64,000 bases of DNA, from contig CM049320.1 of the NCBI GenBank assembly GCA_026874595.1, positions 3,227,464 to 3,291,463 on the forward strand. The letters run 5' to 3'. The position numbers were made by a program, and so were the translations under genes. Below are positions 21,880 through 35,300 of this stretch, piece by piece. The notes below the pieces were generated by a model. The model made no database searches. It saw only the letters and a list, made by a program, of their open reading frames with translations, and was not told where the DNA came from. Source of the DNA: Sipunculus nudus. Lineage: Eukaryota; Annelida; Sipuncula; Golfingiida; Sipunculidae. Numbering within the stretch: the first letter of the stretch is position 1; the number at the start of each line of letters is the position of its first letter.

Positions 21880-22740
21880 TTGTGTGCCAGTGTGAGTGGT
21901 ACCACGGTTTTGCCAAATAAAATTGGTTTCTATGTACCGTGTGAGGTTGAGTCCGTATCCGCAGACACTCCTGAGGCCAAATTGAATTTAAGTGACACTC
22001 TGTTACCCCAGTTGAGTAGGGCAGACATAAGACAGTTGCGGGAACAAGACTGTAACATAGCCCGGTTGGCTGAGTTATAGGGTAAAGGGATGAAACCCTA
22101 TATCCGAGACAGGAAGCATGAATTTGAGATAGTTAGGCTCCTGCTTAAACGGTGGGATCGTCTTCATCGGTAGATATATCGAAGAGTCAATGATCCGGTA
22201 GATGGGGAAACTTTACAGGTCTTGTTGCCTTAGGTGCTGTGTCTGCTGCTGACGATCATGGACACCAGAGGGTTGAGCGCACGGAGGCTCTCACACGCAG
22301 TTACTGGCCACGGATGGCAAGGAAAATTATGGAACATGTAAAGTCATGTAACCGTTGCGCACCGGCTAAAAGAGAACATTTACGGACGCCTCATGGAACT
22401 ATCAGGGCATCTCAACCTCCTGAGGTTGTTGCCATAGATTTCGCTACTCTTGAGAAATCAACTAGCAGGCATGAAAATGTCCTGGTGATCACAAATGTGT
22501 TTACTAGTACACCGTGGCAGTGGCCCCCAAAGTTCAAACAGTACGAACAGAAGCGAAGGTGCTATAAGACTTCCGGTTCAAACGCTTTGGCCCATCGCTT
22601 CGCATACATTCAGATCAAGGCCGCGACTTTGTATCCCACTTGGTCAAAGAACTATGTAGGCCATATGGGGTCAACAAATCTAAAACCACATCCAACTTGT
22701 CATCAGACGTCGTGTGCATCGTCTTTCGTCTTTTTAAAGC
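21880..22740 (+). pseudogene. Gypsy integrase remnant, 3'-truncated
   Basis: Includes a zinc-binding region (HGHQRVERTEAL, YWPRMARKIMEHVKSCNRCA) and the start of the catalytic core (VVAIDFATLE, VLVITNVFT). The frame is broken before the rest of the core, and no C-terminal domain or 3' long terminal repeat is visible. Confidence 0.7.
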
Positions 22741-22859
22741 CTGTGTGTCTGGCATCTGGCCAGTATCAGAGTTCTTTACTAAAGGTCAAAAATATAATTG
22801 CTCTTTTAGCCGGATTTTACAGGTGCCTGGTGTGAACAACTCGACAGTCCCCCTCGGAA

Positions 22860-23130
22860 TGTCCCCCTAATGCTTAATTAAAGGATGGAGAAAGCACACA
22901 AAACGCAGAGAAAGGAAAAAATTAAAGATCACAAAGGCTTCTTTCAGACTCCAGCATTATTTGTCTGGTTACTTTAAGCGAAAGACATCCCCTTTGCTCC
23001 GAGAACAATAGCTATCCAATACCTGTTCGATCACACTATTCAGACGCTCGGCGGCATTCAGACAGGATCATTCCCGTTTGCCCGTTGTGTGCGCTTAAGC
23101 CTCATTCTGGGGCCCTCGGTACATTAACAT
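22860..23130 (-). mobile_element. Left-end fragment of Dada-like element D
   Basis: Aligns by eye with 16,480-16,705 of element B: AAAGGCTTCTTTCAG against AAAGCTTTCTTTCAG, GAGAACAAT in both, and GCGCTTAAGCCTCATTCTG against ACGCTCAAGCCTCGCTCTG. It breaks off at the 456-bp repeat. The array expected next is found at 41,780, so 23,131-41,752 may be inserted DNA. Confidence 0.5.
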
Positions 23131-24040
23131 TGTATTTATTTTTCCTGTATAATATCTATAAAACACCTGAAGTATACCCCTCTTTTGGACAAATTAAAAA
23201 ATAAATTCTGATATTAAACTTTTTTTACCTGAGAGTTTGTTGTTTCTTCAGTCAAACTAGACCAAGAAAATGGGGGCTTGTGTATCTCCTTTTTAACCAT
23301 CCTGGCCCGAATGCAGTGAAGCCCAAAAATCCCTCCAAGCATTTGGACAACATGTCTTTGATTGGCCACAGATTTAAAAACAATTGACCAATACTGTCAA
23401 TTTTATTGGAGATTATGCTTAACATACTTAACAATCAAACAATGGGGTGTTTTTAATGCTCCCTAACATAATGGCAAGAACCAACCAGGGAAAGCCAGAC
23501 CATTCACTTCTCCATTTCAGGTCCAGGGCTTTGTGACCCCGGATCTTGTATATAAATAAGACCATGTGACCTGAAGGACACGTGGCTGTATTTATTTTTC
23601 CCATACAACATCTATGAAACACCTGAAGTCTGGGCCTCTTTTGGACACCTTTAAAATAAATTATGATATTAAACTGTTTTTACCTAAGAGTTTGTTGTTT
23701 CTTCAATCAAATTAGACCAAGAAAATGGGGGATTGTGTATCTCCCTTTTAACCATCTTTGCCCGAATGCAGTTAAGCCCAAAATACCCCTCCAAGCAGCC
23801 CCAAACAAGCATTTGGATAACAGGTCTTTGATTGGCCACAGATTAAAAAACAATTGACCAATACTGTCAATTTTATTGGAGATTATGCTTAACATACCTA
23901 ACAATCAAACAATGGGGATTTTTAATGCTCCATCACATGATGGCTAGAGCCAACCAGGGAAAGCCAGACCATTCACTACTCAGGTTCAGGGCTTTGTGAC
24001 CCCTGGTCATGTGTATAAATAAGACCATGTGACCTGAAGT
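23131..24040. repeat. 456-bp repeat, two tandem units
   Basis: Units at 23,131-23,576 and 23,587-24,039 start TGTATTTATTTTTCC, share AACACCTGAAGT and GATTGGCCACAGATT, and end TATAAATAAGACCATGTGAC. A third unit lies at 41,319-41,752. Short open frames inside recur in all copies but show no known protein. Confidence 0.85.
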
Positions 24041-24732
24041 AAAACCCATCACGACAGACCATATTTTTATGAGAGCAGGCTATATTGACACAAGTTGTCA
24101 ATCAGGATGTGAACTTCCGGCACTCTAAATTTTTAAATTTAAAGAAAACGAGACACTGTAAAGAACACACTATTCTTTGAGAAGAACCTTATAGAGACTA
24201 TACAGCTACTTAGCAATGTCGCTGTTGTTTGTCCCATAAAATTCCCCACTTGCCAAAATGCAAAACTCTCAAAATGTTTGTGCTGATAAATGTTGCTTGT
24301 GACATCCCGCTGAGGTCCAAATTAAGTGGGCAATCTATCAGATTTATATTGGCTGCTGTGGAAGAACTGCCAACATTCAATCTCACCAAATTTCCTATTG
24401 TTTGTGCCCCTCCAAGCCCTTCAATAACCTGAATGACTGCATAAAACATCAAGAATACTGCTGAAAGCCACATGTGTTATGTACTTTGTATCTTTGTCTA
24501 GGTGTGGTGTTGGCTGGTTCACTGCCAGGTGAATTCCCTCATGACATGGGAATCAAGCCAGGGCCGTCCTATATGGGCTGGAACAAACCTGCAGTTATGA
24601 CACTCACTGACTTTGTAATCACCTGCAAAGACACACAGCACATTTCTGAGAGAACAGAAATGTAAACGTTCTGTAAAAGGCAATAGTGACTGTCAACCAG
24701 ACACTTCTTCATGATACCTGAGGCTACCAGAA
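24041..24732. other. Non-coding or unrecognised stretch
   Basis: No recognised domain. It leads into the Mutator-like pseudogene and may hold its decayed 5' part. Confidence 0.4.
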
Positions 24733-26830
24733 GAAAGATATGATGAGGTTGTCAGTCCCATGGAGCCAGCAGGAACCAGCCATGAAAGGATCCCTCTCCT
24801 GCGGCCAACAAGTGCCCGTCTCTCTAGGCTGCAGCAAGCAGCACAGGTAAGCCATCGCAATGAGCTTGACTCTTACCGCATCTGGCATGCTGGAAAAACT
24901 ATTTGCTATGTTTCAGGATGGTTACCAGCAACACAGACAGCAATTCCCAGATTTTAATGGGGCTTGGATTTTGACATAGCAGCCGAACAGCAGAGGGGTC
25001 TGGAATGGCGGGAGCGGCTGATGTGCAGCGAGTGTGATCATATTTCGGCTTAGCAAAACCTCTCCAACAGCAAAGACAACCTGGACGGAACAGGGCCAAG
25101 AGCTGCGATATAACCCAGTGTCCATGTCGGCCTGTCTCATACTAGTATTTCAGTGACTGGACTGAACCACCTTCTGCTGGCCATGAACATTCCCTGTCCT
25201 GCAGTCCGTCACATGCAGTGTAAAGCAAATTAGGTGATGGAACAGCTGACAGAGGACAGCAAGGATAACATGCAGGCCATCAGGCAGGATCTTAGGGATC
25301 TGAACCATTACTGTGGACTTGCACGAAGCCATCCAATACAGGTTGAGATGGATGCCAGATACAATAACCCTATGTAGTCAGGAGCTGGGAGGACCCCATT
25401 CCAGGCAGCCACACGGATGGTTCGGATCACCTGCGAACAGAGCACGGCCAGGTAAAGGTTATTGCTGTGAATGTCCAAAGTAAGCTCTGCCAGACTGCAC
25501 GGCTACTGGAACCGCGCACCAGAAAGGTTTCCTGTCCACACCACGAGGACCACTGCTCAGCCAACCTTCCTGTGGAGGCTGTGATTGGCGAGTTGGACTC
25601 GGTTGGTTGTTTGTTTGTTGGTTGTTTGTTTGTATGATTGTTTGTATGTCTGTTTGTTTGTATGATTGTTTGTATGTCTGTTTGTTTGTTATTAGATTGT
25701 CAGTTACTTTGTTTGTTGGTTGGTTTCTTTGTTAGTTTGTTTGTTGTATGGTTTGTTTCTTTGTTTTTGTTTGTTTGCTTGTTTGTTTGTATGTTTGTTT
25801 GACTGGCCGATCTGTGGTTAACAGGCAATGAGAGGCAAGCCGCCAGAGAATCACTGACTAACCTCAGGGCCAATGGTATAGCTGTCCAGACCATTATGCC
25901 AGATGCCGACAGCTCAACTTTCTCTTTGGGTGAGAGACCTGTTTGAGTCCGGCTTCTTAGAGATAGAGACAGTTCACCTGCTGGACGCCATCCATGTCAA
26001 CAGGAACCAGTGTTAGTATGTTAAGGCAGCAAAATTTCCTCCAGGTGCTTTTATTACTTGCAGGACAGCAGCCCAGATTAAGAAACCGCAGCAACGACCT
26101 GACCAGGCGATGCCATGGGGAGCATGTGGCTGCCTTCCAAACGCTGGACACTGTCACCAAGAGTGTGGGTAGACAACTCAGCAAAACTGTGGAATGCCTA
26201 CTCCAGTGCTACCAAGGAGACCATAGTCTTTGCACTGGAGAATCTTACCTGTGCCATGGGGAAGGGGAAGATAAATGGTTCACCAGCAACACATACTTTG
26301 ATAACCGCTTCCACATGCACCTTACTGGCAGTGACAGAGACACAATGCTGAGCTCCATACAATACCGACTTGGACCAGGTAAGTACAGAATGTTGAAGTC
26401 TCAGGCAACTACCCAGAAATGCGAGTCTGTTAACCGTTCTATTTCTTCTTCCAGCCCGAGGCATATGACTTTCAGCAGGAACCACACTAGCCGTGTACAC
26501 TCTGCTATGAGGCGAGTCAACTTTTGAATAGGAGAAGCCATGCCTCAGCAGATGACTTACATTGGAAATGACCTCCAGAGCAACACCAGGGTGACTCGCA
26601 GACAGCTCAAGCTGCAGAGAGAAGGGGAGATGGAGAAGCAGCGGCAGAAGTCCAAGGCTGTCAAGAAGATGACTGCTTTATTAAAAGTACAATGATGCCA
26701 CAGCTGAGAGCTTTTACAAATCTGGCATGATGCTTGATGGAGAAAGGCAGATTCCGCAGGACAGACCTGGTCACAACTACGCACAACAACCATCCACAAA
26801 ACCAAGCAACAATGAGCAGGGTGGCGACCT
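24733..26830 (+). pseudogene. Mutator-like transposase, decayed
   Basis: Broken frames in sequence resemble a Mutator-like transposase family common in cnidarians and molluscs: RNELDSYRIWH (24,860), QVEMDARYNNPM then SGAGRTPFQAATRMV (25,340-25,430), SLTNLRANGIAVQTIMPDAD (25,850-25,915), WFTSNTYFDNRFHMHLTG (26,275-26,335), TTQKCESVNRSI (26,410) and TFSRNHTSRVHSAMRRVNF (26,470-26,526). About ten stops or shifts break it. A GTTT simple repeat (25,605-25,800) interrupts the middle. The family assignment is by pattern memory. Confidence 0.65.
25605..25800. repeat. (GTTT)n-like simple repeat
   Basis: Irregular TTTG/TTGG repeat inserted in or expanded within the Mutator-like pseudogene. Its complement occurs at 26,892-27,122. 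Confidence 0.9.
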
Positions 26831-26891
26831 GTGATACCCTCTGCGATAGCAGAGTAATACCCTTTGGCTCATTCGGGATGACCTAGGGGGG

Positions 26892-27122
26892 ACTTGGTGC
26901 CATGTGCAGCAAACAAACAAACCAACCAACCAACCAAAAAAACAAAACAAGAAACAAACAAACAAACAACAAACAAACCACCTACAAACAAACAAAACAA
27001 ACAAACAAACCAGCAACAAAGAAACCAACCAACCAGCAAGCAAGCAAACGAACAAACAAACCAAGAAACAAACAAACAAAAACAAGCCAATAAAGAAAGA
27101 AACAAACAAACAAACAAACAAA
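26892..27122. repeat. (AAAC)n-like simple repeat
   Basis: Irregular AAAC/AACC repeat just after the pseudogene, inversely complementary to 25,605-25,800. Long open frames here are artefacts of the repeat. Confidence 0.9.
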
Positions 27123-27132
27123 CCAGAAACAG

Positions 27133-30100
27133 GAATTCAAGACAAATGCAAAATAGTTAAATCAAAAGAAAATAAACCTGGTGCTCGAGGTAACAAATCA
27201 TTGTTTACAGTTTATGTTTTGCAGAGGTTCCATGTATCCATGGCAAATATACTGCGACTTCTTTCGCTATGTGCCATATTACGTACATCTTGAATAATGT
27301 TACCAGTGTCACGCCAAAAGGGACTGGGATACCCATATAACGGACATTAAACGGAACCTGTGAAACGCACTTACTGGAGTATTCTAGGCCTGAAGGGTTA
27401 GGGTCTCACATATCACGGACAAATCGTATAATACCTGTGACAACTACTTCCCGGTTTATCCTTGCCCGAAGGGTTAGGGTTACAAATATTACATAAGTAA
27501 AAGGAGACCTGTGAAAGGCACTTACTGGAGTATTCCATGCCGGAAGGGTTAGGGTTACCCATATCACTGACATATCACATGACGCCAGTGACAAGCGCTT
27601 TCTCCAGTTTTAATTGCATGAAGGAATCTGGTTACCCGTATTACGGATTGTCATTTAATTAATATTACACCCACTTTATGGATTATCCTTGCCTTAATGT
27701 CAGGGTTACCCTTTTAACGGAGATAAGCTGAAACTTGTAGCAAGCACTTACTGGAGTTCCGGAGTATTCGGTGCCCGAAGGGTTAGGGTTACCAATTTTA
27801 TGAACAAATCTTATAATACTTGTGACAACTACTTACCTGTTACGCCTTGCCGGAAGGGTTGGCCTACCCATATTCCGGACTTATCGTTACCTGTCACCAG
27901 TGTAAGGCACTTACTCTGGAAATCCATGCCCACAGAGTTGTCCCAATTGGTTTCTCTCAGCAGTACACGACAAATACAAAATAATTACATCAAAAGAGAC
28001 AAACCTGGTTCTTGAGTAACAAATCATTGTTTACAGTTTATCTATTGCAACAGTACAATGTATCCATGGCAAATATGCTGCGACTTGGTTCACTATGTAC
28101 ACTATAACGGACCTCTTGTAACATGTCACCAGTGACACGCGCTCACTTTAATATTCCACGGCCGAAAGAATAGGGATACCCATATCACGGACATTAAACG
28201 GAACTTGGAATAAGCACTTAATACGTATTCTTGCCCAAAGGTTAGGGTTACATATATTATATCACGGACATAAAAGGAGACCTGTGCAACGCACTTACTG
28301 GAGTCTTCCATGCTCGAAGGGTAGAGTTACCCATATTATGGCCAAGTCGTATCATACCTGTGACAACTACTTACCATTTAAGCCTAGCCTTTAAAGTTTG
28401 CTTTACCCATAACACGGAAATTAAATTAAACCTTGGAAAAAACACACTGCAGTACTCCATGTCCGAAAGGTTAGGGTTGACAAATTCACAGACATATAAC
28501 ATGAGACTATTGAAGAGCGCCCACTCGAGCTGTCAGTAGAAGAAGGGCTACAGTTACCCATATTTGGACTTCCCGTATAACACATGTAACAGATACTTGG
28601 TTGATCCCCGTGGGTCCCCCATATCATGGACGAAAATTGAAACTTGTGAGAAGCACTTACTATTTGGCTTATCCTTGCCCGAAGGTATAGGGCTACCAAT
28701 ATTAACTGCATGCAGGGTTTACCATATTTCGGACATATTGTTACATATAACCAGTGCCTGTCGATTACTTCGGTAATCCATGCCCGAGGAGTTGTTCCGG
28801 TTCATTTTTCAGGAATTCAAGGCAAATACAAAATGTTTAAATCAAAAGAAAACAAACCTGGTTCCTGCGGTAAAAAATCATTGTTTACAGTTTATTTTTT
28901 GCAGAGGTCCCATGTATCCATGCTTCGCTATTTGCCATCTTACGTACATCTTGTTACCAGTGTCACGCTTGTTTTAATTATTCCATGCCCGAAGGGATTG
29001 CGATACCCATATTACGGACATTAAACGGAAACTGGGACAAGCACTTAATAATTATCCTTGCCCGAAGGGTTAGGGTTACACATATTACGGACATGAAAAG
29101 AGACTGATGAAACGCACCTACTGGGGTTTTCTAGGCCCGATGGGTTAGGGTTAACACTATCATGGACAAACCGTATAATACCTGTGACAGCTACTTCCCG
29201 GTTTAACCTTCCCCGTAGGCTCCGGGTTACCCATAACACGGACATGAAACGGTATCTGTGACTAACAATTCAAGGAGTATTCTATGCCCCAAGGGTCAGG
29301 GTTACCCATATCACGGACATATTACATGACGCCAGTGATAAGCGCCTTTCACACCGCAGTACTCCATGCCGGTAGAATAAGGGTTGCCAATAACACAGAC
29401 ATACAACATGGGACTATTGAAGAGCGCCTACTTGAGGTGTCAGTACGTGAAGGGTTACAGTAACCCATATTTGGACTTCCCGTATAACACATGTGGCAGA
29501 AACTTGGTGGATCCCCGTAGCCGAACGGTCAGGGGGTCCCCATATCATGGACGAAAATTGAAACTTGTGAGAAACAATTACCTTATTGGCTTATCCTTGT
29601 CCGAAGGTATAGGGCTACCAATATTAACTGCATGCAGGGTTTATCATATTACGAACATATCGTTACATATGCCCAGTGCCTAGCGCTTATTTCGGTAATC
29701 CATGAGGAGTTCTTCCGTTTCATTTTTTCCTCAGGAATTCAAGACAAATACAAAATAGTTACATCAAAAGAAAACAAACCTGGTTCCTGCGGTAAAAAAT
29801 TATTGTTTATAGTATATGTTTTGTAGTGGTCCTATGTATCAATGGCAAATATACTGCGACTTGGTTCAACATATGCCAACATAACGTTCATCTTGTAAAA
29901 TGACACCAGTGTGACGCTCTTACTTTAGTATTCCATGCCCGGAGGGATAGGGATACCCATTTCACGGACATTAAACGGAACCCGGAACAAGCACTTAATA
30001 ATTATCTTGCCCGAAGGGTTAGGGTTAGGGTTACATATATCACAGACATGATAGGAGACCTGTGAAACGCACTTACTGGAGTATTCCATGCCCGCAGAGT

Positions 30101-30617
30101 TAGGGTTACCCATATTATGGACATAATATGGAACCTGAGACAAGCACTTAACAATTATCCTTGCCCGAAGGGTTAAGGTAACACGGACATTATTTGAAAC
30201 CTAAGACAAGCACACACTGGAGTATTCCATGTTCGAAAGGTTCTGGTTACACATAATATAATATAACACCTGTGACAAACGTTAACTTTAGTGTTCAATG
30301 CTTTAAGGATTAGGGTTATCTATATCTCGGACATATAACATGACTCCAGTGACAAGCGCTTACATAAGTTTTCAATGCCTGAAGGATATTGGTTACCCAT
30401 ATTACGAACATGTCATCTAATAAATATTACACCAATTTTATGGATTATCCTTGCCTGAAGTGCCACGATTACCCATTCAACGGAGATAAGATGAAACCTG
30501 TGGCAATCACATACTGGAGTTTCCCTTACCCGAAGGGTTAGGGTTACCCATATCACAAACATATACACTAACACCAGTGACAAGCGCTTACATGAGTTTT
30601 CAATGCATCAAGGGTAG
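27133..30617. repeat. Satellite, ~76-bp monomer with ~0.85-kb higher-order unit
   Basis: Monomers of about 76 bases contain TGCCCGAAGGGTTAGGGTTA, CCCATATCACGGACAT and AAGCACTTACTGGAGTATTCCA. A distinct spacer (GACAAATACAAAATAG ... TCATTGTTTACAGTTTAT) recurs near 27,133, 27,965, 28,813 and 29,735, marking a higher-order repeat of 832-922 bases. The array resumes at 36,655 after a LINE insertion. Confidence 0.88.
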
Positions 30618-30906
30618 ATGGCGCTTCAAGAGTAGGCAGTCAGGTAAGACGGGCTCCGCTTTTATGTTCATTTTTGGGTAGTTATAGTGGTTTATACCTT
30701 ATAATATTTATACAGCTATATTCAGGTAACCTCAGCAATGTGTATACAACTTTTCTAAGTAAACTTTGGAGCATTTCATTAGATATTTTTATAACTCAAT
30801 TTCCTCTGTAATACTGTAGCTAGTTGTAACGGTTCACTGCACTCGCCGATTCGAGCTGATCGCTGTCCAGGGCCCCCCAATTCAATAAAATTCAATAGGT
30901 GACCTA

Positions 30907-31867
30907 ATGGCAGGTAAAAATGACGGCAAAGGTTGGACGAGTGCGTCCGAAGCCAAAACAACTGGTGCCATTCCAAAGAACAGTATCAAAAGGTTCTTGA
31001 GTGACAGCTCATCAAACTCACCCATCCAAACACCAAAAAAACTAAACACAAATGACAGCGTTGAAGATCTGGACCCGCACCCACATTCTCCAAGTACGAT
31101 TCCATCAGATATTGAGGGCCACCGCCTTGAATCCCAAATATTTACTCATTACCTGACCGAGGCACTTGGAACGGACTCTGTGCAAATCGCATTGAAAAAT
31201 ATTATCGATGCAGCTGTAGGTGCCAAAACTAAAGTGCTTGAAGATCGTGTCAGTGTACTGGAAGGCCAGGTTACCTCTTTGAGTAACACAATCGAGTCGC
31301 TCCAAATTCAGATTGACCATCAGCAACAATACTCTCGAAGAACCTCACTTCGAATAATAAACGATTGGCCAGAAGAAAAAAAATGAAAATACAGACCAAA
31401 AGGTTATAGACCTGGCCCAAACATTCTTGAACATTGATATTGACATTAATGACATTGATCGATCATACCGTGTAGGGAAACCACAGGGAAATGAAAACCC
31501 CAGGCCCATCCTGGTTTAATTTGTCTCCTATCGTGCACGATCTAAAATGCTACGAGCACGCACGAAACTCAAGTTTGCGGGTACTGAAACGAAAAATATC
31601 TTCATTAATGAAGACTTAACTCAGACCCGCCAACAAATGTTCAAGGAAGCGAGGTTACTGAAACGGGAAGGACTGATCTCAGACTGCTGGACAACAGACG
31701 GAAATATTACCATACGAGACCATAAAACGAAGGTGTTCTTTTTCACGAATCCTCGAATCCTTAACTCTTGGGCGGACGAGCTACGAGCGAACCCTCCCCA
31801 GCAGTACGCAAGTGCAGCGACACCTGAGTTCTCTACATCTACTCCAGGAGGTAATATTCACAGTTGA
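30907..31867 (+). pseudogene. LINE 1 ORF1 (RNA-binding protein), frameshifted
   Basis: N-terminal disordered part, a coiled-coil-like stretch (VLEDRVSVLEGQVTSLSNTI), then YSRRTSLRIINDWPEEKK, where an A tract at 31,375-31,383 shifts the frame. It continues as LNIDIDINDIDRSYRVGKP, has a stop near 31,518, and ends with INEDLTQTRQQMFKEARLL. This is the L1-type ORF1 RRM/CTD layout. The protein coats LINE RNA in related elements. Confidence 0.75.
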
Positions 31868-32338
31868 TAATATTCCAAAAAATGCAGTTGATAATATTCC
31901 AAAAATGCAGTTTTCATCCTTAATAAATATTACTGTTAAGCCACACTCAGACCAAGTCTGGAAATTATATTCTTGATAAATAGCGGAGCCTGTCAAGCCT
32001 GATATCCCAACATAAAATATCTTCCCTAATTCCTTCTCTCCCACAAATTGAGGAGATGATCATTAGCTTTCACACAATCTCCACTTTCTGTCACATACAT
32101 ACGTATTGTATTTATTTAAAATGTGTACGTTTGAAAAACAAATTAATCAAAATCGGACCACTGAAGGATAATGCTTTTGAGGCGCCAACACCTTTATGTA
32201 TATTCATGATTTTGTACACATGCGCTAGATACATTATTCAATATGTTACCATGATACCAGATGTCACTTTAACTTGTCTCACATGTCCTGCATTGAATGT
32301 CACAAAATACTTACTTGTTCAAAACATATTTACACTTA

Positions 32339-35300
32339 ATGTCAAATTTCACCATAAATAGTTTCAATGTAAGAGGGCTGCAAAATAAATTGAAAAGAAG
32401 GAAAGCATTCCTTTGGTTAAAACAGTCAAAAAAATCCGTCACATTCCTACAAGAGACTCACAGTCACACAAGTAATGAAAATACATGGACACATGAATGG
32501 GGTTCCGGAATTATTTTTAGCCATGGTGCGAGGAACAGTAGAGGAGTAGCGATGATGTGGTCACAGGATTTAAATATTGTTATATCGAAGAGTGTAAAGG
32601 ATTTAGATGGTCGTCTGTTAATTGTAGAATGTTTGATAGATGATACGCCATAAATTTTATGTAATGTATACTTTCCTACTAAAGATCATCCTGCTGACCA
32701 ACTTGCTTTTATAAAGAGACTCGGGGGAATATCTGGAACCGTACACTGATGAAACAATTATACTTGGAGGTGACTTGAATATAACTCTGAACCCTGAACT
32801 AGATAAAGTAGGAGGTCGAGTTGAATCACCGAGTCAGGCAGCAAAATCATTAATCATTTTAATGGAGAAATATTCTCTTATTGATGCTTGGCGGATGTTA
32901 CATCCTGAAGTACAGGGATACACCAGAGTTCAATTTAATTCAAGAATTTCTTCACAGATAGATCTTTTTTTTAGTTTCAAATAGTATTGTGCCACATATT
33001 TTGACATCGGATATAAAACCTTCTACTTTTTCAGATCATAGCCTTATATACATTACCTTTAAAGGCAAATCAGATGCTCGGAGAGGTAAGGGTTACTATA
33101 AGTTTAACAATGAGCTACTTAAAGACGAAAATTATGTAAAGAACATAAAACAATTTATTCTAGATTTAAGAGAAAAATATAAACATATGGAAAACAAACA
33201 CACTGTCTGGGACACAATAAAATGCGAGATAAGAGGATTTACCATTCATTATTCAAAGAGACAGTCTAGACAAAGAAAGAAGAAAGAAGAAATGCTCACC
33301 AAAAAATTTGAAGAATTTACTGCTAAAGCTAATAAATATCCGGAGAACGAAGAATATCAATTACATGTAACACAACTGAAGTCTGAACTAGATACCTTGT
33401 ACGATTTGAAAACAAAAGGCGCCATTATTAGATCACGGATACGTTGGTATGAACAGGGAGAAAAGAACACCAAATATTTCCTATCACTAGAAAAGAGAAA
33501 TAGTATAAATAAAACAATAACCTTACTTGAAACAGAAAATAAAGACCTGACTGATAATTCACAGATATTAAAAGAGTGTCATAGATACTTTTGTAATATT
33601 TATAAATTACAAAACAAGAATAGCAAACACCAGAGAACCTTGCCATTTTTAATCAGTTTACTACACCCAAACTTGCTGATATTGATTTAAATAAATTATC
33701 CGCCCCAATTACAACTCAAGAATGCTTACATGCTTTAAAACAATTTTAACCAGGGAAAAGTCCCGGAATGGATGGCTTTACTGCCGAATTTTATTTGTGC
33801 TTTTGGGACTTTCTGTCTGAACCATTTATTCAGTGTCTTAATTACTCGCATGATAGGGGTTTTTTGTCTATTGAACAAAGAAGAGGCGTGATATCCTTAA
33901 TTCCCAAAAAGAATAAAAATAAAAAACTATTAAAAAACTGGCGGCCAATCTCTTTGCTCCCTGTGGATTACAAAATCATAGCTAAAACCATATCAAATCG
34001 ACTTAAACCCCTTCTCAAATTACTTATTCACCCAAATCAAACCGGATTCGTCCCTGGCAGGTACATAGGAGAAAACATAAGGATAATTCAAGAAATTTTA
34101 AACCTTTCTGAAGCAGATAACCAGGCTAATATATTATTACTAATTGATTTTGAAACCGCTTTTGATACTTTAAAATGGAACTTTCTGTGGTCAGCATTAA
34201 AAGAGTACAATATTCCAAATCAATTCATCTCATGGGTGAAAACTCTGTACAAGGATGTATACAGTTGTGTACAGAATAATGGATATATGTCACAATTCTT
34301 ACCTATACAAAGGGGGGTGAGACAGGGATGTCCCCTGTCACCCATTTTATTTATACTAGCAGTTGAATTACTGGCAATAAATATCAGAAATAATAAGAAA
34401 ATCAAAGGAATTAAATTGAGCAATGTCGAAATAAAACTCTCACAGAAAGCAGATGACACCACGTGCTTCGTAGAAAATATATCCTCCGCAAAAGTATTAT
34501 TAGATACTTTAAACTTATTTGAACATTGTTCAGGTTTAAAAGCCAATATGGACAAAACAGAAGCAAGATGGGTTGGTTGTAGAGTAGGAAAAGAAGATGG
34601 AGACTTACCTGTGAGATGGTGCACGGGAAAATTTAAGACATTAGGAATTATATTTTGTAGGACAGAGTGTGAGACGATAAAATATAATATAGAGGAGCGG
34701 ATAGGGAAAATGGAAACACTACTCAGTGCCTGGAAAAAACGATCACTCACGCTATATGGAAAAAAAATTCTGGTCAAAACCTTGGGAGTGTCTCAACTCT
34801 TGTATCTCATGTCCATGTTTCACATTCCCAATGACTATATTTTAAAGGCTCAAAAAACAATCAACTGTTTTATTTGGAATAATCAACCGCCAAAAATCAA
34901 ATACAGTGCGATGGTTAAAAAACTTAACGAAGGTGGTATGAAACATATAGATTTAGATACACAAAATCGAGCCTTGAAATTTACCTGGGTAAAACGTACT
35001 CTCAGCGGTTCAGTACCAACTCTTGAATCGCTAATCGATTCGTACTTCAACAATAAATTCATGTTATTCCGAGATATCTTGCGAAGTAGATGCTATTTTA
35101 CCATGCCAGATTCACTTCCAATGTTCTATAAAGATATTCTAAAGTCATTGAAACAATTCAAACAAAACATGTCCCCCACAAACGTGAGAGATGTACGAAC
35201 CGAAATGATTTGGTATAATCCATACGTGTCACTACCAAATAACAAGACTCTGTTTTATTCGCACTGGTATAATGCGGGAATATGTTTCATAGATGATATC

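Larger units (their letters stand above)
18862..22740 (+). mobile_element. Decayed Ty3/Gypsy-like retroelement
   Basis: Gag, protease, reverse transcriptase, RNase H and integrase remnants follow in the Gypsy order on the plus strand, broken by many stops and frameshifts. I see no matching long terminal repeats. The element sits between the left arrays of elements C and D. Confidence 0.75.

Noticed and set aside
18862-22740. Functional Gypsy polyprotein
   Set aside because: Many stops, a lost YxDD box and a missing integrase C-terminus show it is a relic.
23131-24040. Long terminal repeats of a retroelement
   Set aside because: The 456-bp units lack clear TG..CA ends, and no primer-binding site or retroviral-type genes lie between them in order.
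26894-27293. Overlapping open frames rich in Asn, Lys, Gln and Thr
   Set aside because: They are translations of an (AAAC)n-like simple repeat in several frames, with no family resemblance.
27133-30617. Interstitial telomere, because of GGGTTAGGGTTA words
   Set aside because: The words are part of a longer 76-bp monomer and do not form a TTAGGG array.
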